A stretch of 12,141 bases of DNA from Streptomyces sp. NRRL WC-3549 (lineage in GTDB: Bacteria > Actinomycetota > Actinomycetes > Streptomycetales > Streptomycetaceae). Position 1 is the stretch's first letter, and every line of letters starts with the position of its first letter. Positions 1 through 5,622 of the stretch are shown in pieces. The stretch covers positions 1-12,141 of the forward strand of contig NZ_KL585426.1 in the NCBI RefSeq assembly GCF_000721935.1. The letters are read 5' to 3'. The position numbers were made by a program, and so were the translations under genes. The notes beneath the pieces are model-generated. The model did not search any database. It had not been told where the DNA came from and saw only the letters and a list, made by a program, of their open reading frames with translations.

Positions 1-125
1 CCCCGGACCCCACCACGACGCCCGACCCGGACCCCTCCACCACCGGCCCCGACTGCCCCGCACCCACCGCGGGGCCCGACCCCGACGCCCCGACCGACGA
101 CCCCTGCGCCACCCCGGCCGCCTGA
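1..125 (+). CDS. C-terminal tail of an unidentified protein (partial, 5' end outside window)
   Basis: The frame starting at base 3 stays open up to a TGA at 123-125 and encodes about 40 residues made almost only of Pro, Asp, Thr and Ala, with two isolated Cys codons. Such Pro/Asp/Thr-rich tails are typical of flexible linkers or of extracellular C-termini of actinobacterial secreted or membrane proteins. The family cannot be told from this fragment. The stop lies 4 bases from the stop of the converging DNA ligase gene, which is normal packing for adjacent convergent genes and supports a real gene end. Because any GC-rich frame can stay open this far by chance, confidence is moderate. Confidence 0.5.
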   Translation, partial: PDPTTTPDPDPSTTGPDCPAPTAGPDPDAPTDDPCATPAA

Positions 126-129
126 CGGA

Positions 130-1191
130 TCAGCCGGCGTCCAGCACGTCGGACAGGTCGTACCGCACCACCTCCTCCAGCTGCGCGTACGTGCAGCTGG
201 AGGGGGCACGGTCCGGGCGCCACCGCCGGAACCGGGCGGTGTGGCGGAAGCGGTCGCCCTCCATGTGGTCGTACGCCACCTCGCAGACCCGCTCCGGCGC
301 GATCGCGACCCAGGACATGTCCTTCTTGCCCGACCAGCGGCTCGGCGCGCCCGGCAGCCGCGCCCCCTCGTGCGCCGCCGCGTCCGCCCAGGCCGCCCAC
401 GGGTGGTCGGCGGGGTCGATCCGCAGCGGTTCCAGCTCCTCGACCAGCTCGGCACGCCGCTTCATCGGGAAGGCCGCGCTCACCCCGACGTGCTGGAGGG
501 TGCCGTCGGCGCCGTACAGACCGAGCAGCAGCGAGCCGACCACCGGTCCGCTCTTGTGGAAGCGGTACCCCGCCACCACGCAGTCCGCCGTCCGCTCGTG
601 CTTGATCTTGTACATCGCGCGTACGTCGGGCCGGTAGGGGGAGTCCAGCGGCTTGGCCACCACCCCGTCCAGTCCGGCGCCCTCGTACTGCTCGAACCAC
701 TGCCGGGCCAGGGCCTCGTCGGTGGTGGCGGGCGCCAGATGCACCGGTGGCGAGGCGTCGGCCAAGGCCCGCTCCAGCGCGGCCCGCCGCTCCGTCAGCG
801 GACGGCCGGTCAGCGACGTGTCGTCGAGCGCGAGGACGTCGAAGACGACCAGGGACGCAGGGGTCCGTTCGGCGAGTGTCCGCACCCGGGACTCCGCCGG
901 GTGGATGCGCTCGCTCAGCCGGTCGAAGTCCAGCCGGCCCCCGTGCGCCACCACGATCTCCCCGTCGACCACGCAGCGCGGCGGCAGGTTCTCCCGTACC
1001 GCCGTGACCACCTCGGGGAAGTAGCGGGTGAGCGGCTTCCCGGTCCGGCTGCCGAGCACCACCTCTTCGCCGTCCCGGTGCACGATCGCCCGGAAGCCGT
1101 CCCACTTCGCCTCGTACTGCATACCGGGCGGAATCGCGGATACGGGCCTGGCGAGCATCGGTTTCACAGGAGGCATCACCGGCAGGTCCAT
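130..1191 (-). CDS. ATP-dependent DNA ligase, LigD-ligase/LigC type (NHEJ)
   Basis: A 353-residue ATP-dependent DNA ligase that seals nicks or double-strand ends through a lysine-AMP intermediate. Motif I is EAKWDG with nucleotidyl lysine K29. Motif III is DGEIVV (76-81), IIIa is around LVVFDVLAL (114-122), IV is DGVVAK (175-180) and V is around YKIKH (194-198). The C-terminal OB-fold region carries a motif VI-like basic stretch, RFRHTARFRRWRP (about 314-326). The length fits a stand-alone adenylation plus OB module, without the polymerase or phosphoesterase parts of full LigD. The start at 1191 was chosen because homology begins just after it (PPVKPMLARP). A longer frame reaches 1353 but would overlap the divergent polymerase start. 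There is no clear Shine-Dalgarno; CAGAAT sits 6 nt upstream, so a leaderless start is possible. M6 (1176) is an alternative start. It diverges from the polymerase gene, its likely partner in end joining. Confidence 0.93.
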   Translation of the reverse strand: MDLPVMPPVKPMLARPVSAIPPGMQYEAKWDGFRAIVHRDGEEVVLGSRTGKPLTRYFPEVVTAVRENLPPRCVVDGEIVVAHGGRLDFDRLSERIHPAESRVRTLAERTPASLVVFDVLALDDTSLTGRPLTERRAALERALADASPPVHLAPATTDEALARQWFEQYEGAGLDGVVAKPLDSPYRPDVRAMYKIKHERTADCVVAGYRFHKSGPVVGSLLLGLYGADGTLQHVGVSAAFPMKRRAELVEELEPLRIDPADHPWAAWADAAAHEGARLPGAPSRWSGKKDMSWVAIAPERVCEVAYDHMEGDRFRHTARFRRWRPDRAPSSCTYAQLEEVVRYDLSDVLDAG

Positions 1192-1229
1192 GGCCCGATT
1201 CTGGACCGCCACACCGGGCATGTCTCCCG

Positions 1230-1242
1230 ATATGCGGCATAT
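1230..1242. promoter_or_regulatory. Perfect 6-1-6 inverted repeat between ligase and polymerase genes
   Basis: ATATGC-G-GCATAT is a perfect inverted repeat and the most AT-rich spot of the 94-bp divergent region (1192-1285). It lies about 38 bp from the ligase start and 43 bp from the polymerase start, so a bound protein could affect both. No matching known operator is recognised. The position supports a regulatory role, but the protein that would bind is unknown. Confidence 0.4.
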
Positions 1243-1254
1243 GTGGGCCCCGCC

Positions 1255-1260
1255 TACGGT
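1255..1260 (+). promoter_or_regulatory. Candidate -10 element (TACGGT) for the polymerase operon
   Basis: TACGGT fits the actinobacterial TANNNT -10 pattern and lies 7 nt before an in-frame ATG at 1268, the usual spacing for a transcript starting at or next to that ATG. No convincing -35 is visible. The same hexamer with the same 7-nt spacing occurs before the methyltransferase gene at 9954-9967. If used, the transcript would begin near 1268 and include the GGAG-containing leader of the SD-led start at 1286. Confidence 0.4.
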
Positions 1261-1285
1261 GGCCGACATGGGAGCAGGAGCAGCG

Positions 1286-2305
1286 ATGGAGTTGGACGTG
1301 GACGGCCGGACCGTACGGCTGTCCAACCCGGACAAGGTGTACTTCCCGGCCAAGGGCTACACCAAGAAGGACGTGGCCGACTACTTCCTGGCCGTGGGGC
1401 CCGGCATCCTGCGCGCCCTGCGGGAGCGCCCGACCACCCTCCAGCGGTTCGTCGACGGCGTCGAGGGCGAGTTCTTCTACCAGAAGCGCGCACCGAAGAA
1501 CCTCCCCGACTGGACACCCACCGCACGCATCGAGTTCCCCAGCGGCCGGCACGCCGACGAGATGTGCCCCACCGAGCTGGGTGCCGTCCTGTGGGCCGCC
1601 AACCTGGGGACGCTGACCTTCCACCCCTGGCCGGTCCGCAGGTCCGACACCGACCACCCCGACGAGCTGCGCATCGACCTCGACCCGCAGCCCGGCACCG
1701 ACTACGCCGACGCCGTGCGCGCCGCCCACGAACTGCGCTCCGTCCTGGACGACCACGGGCTGCGCGGCTGGCCCAAGACCTCCGGTGGCCGCGGCCTGCA
1801 CGTCTTCGTCCCGATCGTGCCCGAGTGGACCTTCACCCAGGTCCGGAGGGCAGCCATCGCCGCCGGCCGCGAGCTGGAGCGCCGGATGCCGGACCGGGTC
1901 ACCACCGCCTGGTGGAAGGAGGAGCGCGGCGAGCGGATCTTCGTGGACTACAACCAGACGGCCCGCGACCGCACCATCGCCTCCGCCTACTCCGTACGCC
2001 CCTTCCCGCACGCCCCCGTCTCCGCCCCGCTCCGCTGGGACGAGGTCGACGACGTCGAGCCCCGCGACTTCGACATCCGCACCATGCCCCGCCGCTACGC
2101 CGAGGTGGGCGACCTGCACGCCGACATGGACGAGCACGCCTTCCGGCTCGACGGCCTGCTGGAGCTGGCCCGTCGCGACGAGCACGAGCACGAACTCGGC
2201 GACCTGCCCTACCCCCCGGAGTACCCCAAGATGCCGGGGGAACCGAAGCGGGTCCAGCCCAGCCGCGCCAGGAACGAGGAAGAGGACGAAGGCGGGACCG
2301 CATGA
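1286..2305 (+). CDS. ligD: Stand-alone LigD-type DNA polymerase/primase (PolDom, NHEJ)
   Basis: A 339-residue archaeo-eukaryotic-primase-fold polymerase, equivalent to the polymerase domain of bacterial LigD, which fills gaps and adds nucleotides at broken ends during non-homologous end joining. The family N-terminus (RLSNPDKVYFP, 11-21) is present. The two catalytic metal ligands lie in LRIDLDP (D131, D133), and the third acidic residue is D221 in the FVDYNQTARDRT stretch. The nucleotide-binding loop KTSGGRGLH (164-172) and an HPWP motif (113-116) are also visible. ATG 1286 was chosen because GGAG (1277-1280) lies 5 nt upstream and family similarity begins right after it. ATG 1268, in frame and possibly leaderless, would add six residues. 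The last ~30 residues are charged (RARNEEEDEGG). Its stop overlaps the start of the next gene (ATGA). The ligase partner is encoded divergently rather than fused. No Ku gene is visible in the window. Confidence 0.93.
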   Translation: MELDVDGRTVRLSNPDKVYFPAKGYTKKDVADYFLAVGPGILRALRERPTTLQRFVDGVEGEFFYQKRAPKNLPDWTPTARIEFPSGRHADEMCPTELGAVLWAANLGTLTFHPWPVRRSDTDHPDELRIDLDPQPGTDYADAVRAAHELRSVLDDHGLRGWPKTSGGRGLHVFVPIVPEWTFTQVRRAAIAAGRELERRMPDRVTTAWWKEERGERIFVDYNQTARDRTIASAYSVRPFPHAPVSAPLRWDEVDDVEPRDFDIRTMPRRYAEVGDLHADMDEHAFRLDGLLELARRDEHEHELGDLPYPPEYPKMPGEPKRVQPSRARNEEEDEGGTA

Positions 2306-3381
2306 GCCACGACGCCACCGACGGGCACGGGGAGCACGGAGCGCACGGCAGGCCCCCCACCCGGCGCGAGAAGTGGGAGACGTACAAGAAATCGCCCTAC
2401 GTCCCGGCCGTGGTGCTGCTCTTCATCCTCTCCGCGGCCGCCGGGCTCTTCGCCGGCTCGTACACCTACGCCATGGCCAACCCCACCCCGCACCGCATCC
2501 CGGCCGCGGTCGTCGAGGGGCCCCGGACGCCCTACGCGACGCGGTTCGTCGAGGGGATGGAGAAGGCGCTCGACGCCTCCCTCGAACTCCACCGCTACCC
2601 GGACCGGAAGCAGGCGCGGGCGGCGATGGAGGAGCAGAAGGTCTTCGTCGTCCTGCGGAGCCACGGGGACGGTGTGGTGATGGAGCTCGCCGCGGCCTCC
2701 GGTGCCACCGTCGCCCAACTGCTCGGCGACACCGGGGCGAAGGTCGCCGACCGCATCGGTGTGCCCCTCACCGTCACCGACGTCAAACCGCTCCAGAAGG
2801 GCGACCCGCGGGGCCTCGCCCTCTTCTACATCTCGCTCGCCGCCGTCATCATCGGCTTCGTCGGGGCGATCCAGCTGAGCGTGCACGCCCGCGCGCTGCT
2901 CCCGCTGGAGCGGATCCTGTTCACCGTGGCCTACGCCCTGCTCGGCGGGTTCACCATCGCGGCCGTCGTGGACTGGGTGCTCGGCGCGCTCGATCTGCCG
3001 TTCGTCGAGTCCTGGATGATCCTGGCGTTCACGATGTTCACCTCCGGCATGGTCTTCACCATGTTCAACACCCTGATCGGCCGCTGGGCCATGCTCCCCA
3101 CCTGGGGCGTCATGGTGCTGCTCGGCAACCCGTCCTCCGGCGGCGCGGTCTCCTGGCCGCTGCTGCCCTCGGTGCTCGGGCACATCGGCCGCTGGCTGCC
3201 CCCGGGTGCCTCGGTCAACGCCCAGCACACGGCGGTCTACTACCAGGGCCACCAGTACGTCTTCCCCTATCTGGTGCTGGGGGCCTGGGCCCTGGTCTCC
3301 TGCACGGTCTTCTGGGTGTGGCGCCACCGGCACCCCGGAGGCCGTGACCACATGCCGGAGCATGCGGCCACGGCCACCTGA
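2302..3381 (+). CDS. YhgE/Pip-like (DUF3533-type) multi-pass membrane protein
   Basis: A 359-residue integral membrane protein. The N-terminal cytoplasmic stretch is His-rich (4 His in residues 3-15), followed by one membrane segment (about 34-57). An extracytoplasmic domain spans about 58-168, and several membrane segments lie in the C-terminal half (about 172-192, 204-226, 237-259, 263-275, 321-340). This one-helix / outer domain / C-terminal helices plan, and the GNPSSGGAVSWPLLP stretch at 276-290 followed by a LPPGASVNAQHT loop, match the YhgE/Pip and ABC-2-permease-like group. Members have been linked to export or phage receptor roles; the substrate here is unknown. The ATG overlaps the polymerase stop (ATGA), so translation is probably coupled. 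No ABC ATPase is adjacent. A link to DNA repair is not evident and shared transcription may be incidental. Confidence 0.8.
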   Translation: MSHDATDGHGEHGAHGRPPTRREKWETYKKSPYVPAVVLLFILSAAAGLFAGSYTYAMANPTPHRIPAAVVEGPRTPYATRFVEGMEKALDASLELHRYPDRKQARAAMEEQKVFVVLRSHGDGVVMELAAASGATVAQLLGDTGAKVADRIGVPLTVTDVKPLQKGDPRGLALFYISLAAVIIGFVGAIQLSVHARALLPLERILFTVAYALLGGFTIAAVVDWVLGALDLPFVESWMILAFTMFTSGMVFTMFNTLIGRWAMLPTWGVMVLLGNPSSGGAVSWPLLPSVLGHIGRWLPPGASVNAQHTAVYYQGHQYVFPYLVLGAWALVSCTVFWVWRHRHPGGRDHMPEHAATAT

Positions 3382-3383
3382 CC

Positions 3384-3396
3384 GTCCGTGCCGGAC
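3384..3396. terminator. Small hairpin between convergent stop codons
   Basis: GTCCG-TGC-CGGAC is a perfect 5-3-5 inverted repeat filling the 14-base gap between the membrane-protein stop (3379-3381) and the DUF1080 gene stop (3396-3398, minus). It could end transcription from both sides, but the stem is short and there is no T-run, so this is a weak call. Confidence 0.3.
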
Positions 3397-4317
3397 TACA
3401 ACTCCTTGACGCGGATGTCCCGGTAGGAGATCACGTCCGTGGTGCTGTGGACCTGGAGCCCGATGTAGCCGGAGGCGTAGCGCCTGCCGTCGGTGCCCGG
3501 GTCGTCGCCGCGCGGCGGTTCGAACTCCTGACCGCGGTTGTTGTCGAACTCGTTGATCAGGACGCCGTTGCGGTAGACCTCGTAGTGCTGGTCCACGACC
3601 CGGATCTCGTAGTCGTTCCAGGTGCCCTTGGGCGTCACCCCGGCGCCGCCGAGGCCCACCCGGTCGAATCCGTAGACCGACCCGGTCTTGTACATGTCGC
3701 CGTCCGGCCGGTCGTTGACCTGGATCTCATGGCCGTACTTGATGGCGACCCACTCCGGGTTCGGCTCCTCCGGGTGGTCGTGGACGTACGGGAAGCGGAC
3801 GAAGACCCCGCCGTTGGCGTTGCCCGTGCCCGGGGCGTCGTCCCGCCACTGGAGCTTCAGCGAGAAGTCCCCGTACTGACGGGCCGGGAACCACAGCATG
3901 CCCATGCCGTCCACGGTGGTCGAGCTGGTGATCGAGCCCTCCTCCTCGTTCAGGGCGAACTGTCCGCCGCCGACCTGCTCCCACTTCGCGAGGGAGCCGG
4001 GCGTGCCGTCGAAGAGCTTGCGGTAGCCCTCGTCCTGGCCCGGGCTGCCGATGCCGGACTGCTTGGCGGCCTGGTAGATCTTCTTGTGCTCCCGGGTGTC
4101 GATGACCCCGTCGGCGAGGAGCTTGTCGAGCACGGTGTCGACGTGCTTGAGGAACAGGGCGTGCGAGGACCAGTCCTTCTCGTCCTCGATCAGCTCGTTG
4201 ACGGTGCAGCGGTTGCCGGTGAGCCGGTTGGGCACCCCGGTGTCGACCGTGCCGACGATCACCGTCAGGCGCTCGTCGAACTCCGGGCAGTTCGGGGCCG
4301 GGACGCCGCCGCTGGTG

Positions 4318-5152
4318 GCGACGGTGAAGGACAGCCTCCTCGCCTCGGAGGTGTTGCCCGCCTTGTCCGTCGCCCGGTGGGCGAGGGTGTGGTGGCCGAC
4401 CCGGTCGACGATCACCGGCGCGGTGTACGCCAGGTAGGGGCCGCCGTCCAGGGAGTACTCGACCTTGTCCACCCCGGAGTCGTCGTCGGTCGCGGTGACG
4501 GTGGCCTTGGCGCTGGTGATGTAGGCGCCGTCCGAGTTCTTGTCGCCGGTCACCTTCACCGAGGTCTCCGGCGGGGTCTTGTCCTGGGAGGGGGGCTCCA
4601 CGACGGTGAACTCCACCGTCTTCTCCGCCGCCGCGTTGCCGGCCCGGTCGGTGGCGCGGTAGCGGACCGTGTGCTCGCCCACCTCGTGCACCATGACCGG
4701 CGCGGTGTACGGCTGCCAGGCGCCGTCCTCGCCGAGCGCGTACTCGATGGTGTTGACGCCGGACCCGGTGTCGGACGCGGTCACGGTGACCGTGGCCATC
4801 CCGAGGTAGGCGCCCGCCTCGTCCTGCTCGCCCGAGACCGTCGCCGAGGTCTCCGGCGGGGTCTCGTCGTCGGTGGGCGGCGCGGCGACCGCGAAGGCGA
4901 CGGACTTCTCCTCGGCCGCGTTGCCGGCCTTGTCGGTGGCGCGGTAGCGGACCGTGTGCGTACCGACCTCGTCCACCACGACGGGCGTGGTGTACGGCTG
5001 CCACCGCCGTCCTCGCCGAGCGCGTACTCGACGGTGTCCACGCCCGAACCGGCGTCGGCCGCCGAGACGGTGACGGTCGCCTGGCCGATGTACGCGCCGT
5101 CGGCGTCCTGGTCTCCGTCCACCGTCGCCGAGGTCTCCGGGGCGGTGGTGTC
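4318..5152 (-). repeat. Three tandem Ig-like (OmpL47-type) domain repeats
   Basis: Unit 1 is at about 5152-4869, unit 2 at 4868-4584 and unit 3 at 4583-4318. Each begins D-x-T-x-PETS, has a central SGVxxxEY(A/S)L, and ends HT(V/L)xxRATDxAGN. Units 1 and 2 share nucleotide stretches of about 26 bases without a difference, while unit 3 has diverged and is shorter. Unit 1 is 284 bases and unit 2 is 285, which exposes the missing base in unit 1. Such repeats usually act as spacers or surface/carbohydrate-binding modules. Confidence 0.85.
5003..5005. other. Single-base deletion site in the DUF1080 gene
   Basis: On the plus strand unit 1 reads GGCTGCCACCGCCGTCC, where unit 2 reads GGCTGCCAGGCGCCGTCC, one base longer. 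Adding one C at 5004-5005 restores E-D-G-G-W-Q-P-Y-T, which aligns with E-D-G-A-W-Q-P-Y-T of unit 2, and makes the whole gene a multiple of three. The bases are a short C/G run, a common place for sequencing or replication slips. Confidence 0.85.
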
Positions 5153-5622
5153 CTCACCGCCGCCGTCCTCGGTGACGGTCAGGACGCCCTGCATGGACAG
5201 GTGGCCGGGGATCGTGCAGTGGTAGAAGTACCTGCCCGGCGTCAGGACGACCTCGACGCTGTGCCTGCCGCCCTCGCTGTCCCCCGGGTTGGCCAGGATG
5301 TTGACCTGGACGTCGGTGTTGTACTCCGGGTCCGAGACGCTGAAGGTCAGCGTGTGCGGCATGCCCGTCGTGTTGCCGGTGGCCTCGCTGTTCTCGAAGA
5401 CGAGGGTCGCGGCGCCGGCCACCGCCGTGGTGGGAGCCGTCAGATAGCGGTCGATGGGATCGCCCGCCGTCCATGTGAGGACCTGGTCGGCCGCCTTCGC
5501 GGAGCCGCCCTTTCCGTATGCGGCCGTCGAGGTGAGGCCGAGGACCATGAGGAACGAGCCGAGCAGGGCGAGCCACCAGTGGGCGGGCCCGTGGCGCCGG
5601 CGCGCGGGGAGCGAGGGGTGTC

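Noticed and set aside
1192-1353. 54-residue N-terminal extension of the DNA ligase
   Set aside because: It would cross the divergent control region and the polymerase start; ligase family similarity starts only after 1191.
241-3381. Plus-strand open frame of over 1000 codons running through the ligase, polymerase and membrane-protein genes
   Set aside because: Only its last 359 residues (from 2302) are a recognisable protein; the earlier part is Arg/Pro-rich out-of-frame translation.
4781-4979. Separate translation of the downstream DUF1080 part from the GTG at 4979
   Set aside because: No Shine-Dalgarno, and the start would fall inside an Ig-like repeat.
4990-5015. Programmed ribosomal frameshift in the DUF1080 gene
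   Set aside because: There is no slippery heptamer or obvious downstream structure, and the sister repeat shows a simple missing base.
4318-5152. CRISPR-like or mobile-element origin of the repeats
   Set aside because: The repeats are in-frame protein domains of about 95 residues without spacers, transposase or terminal inverted repeats.
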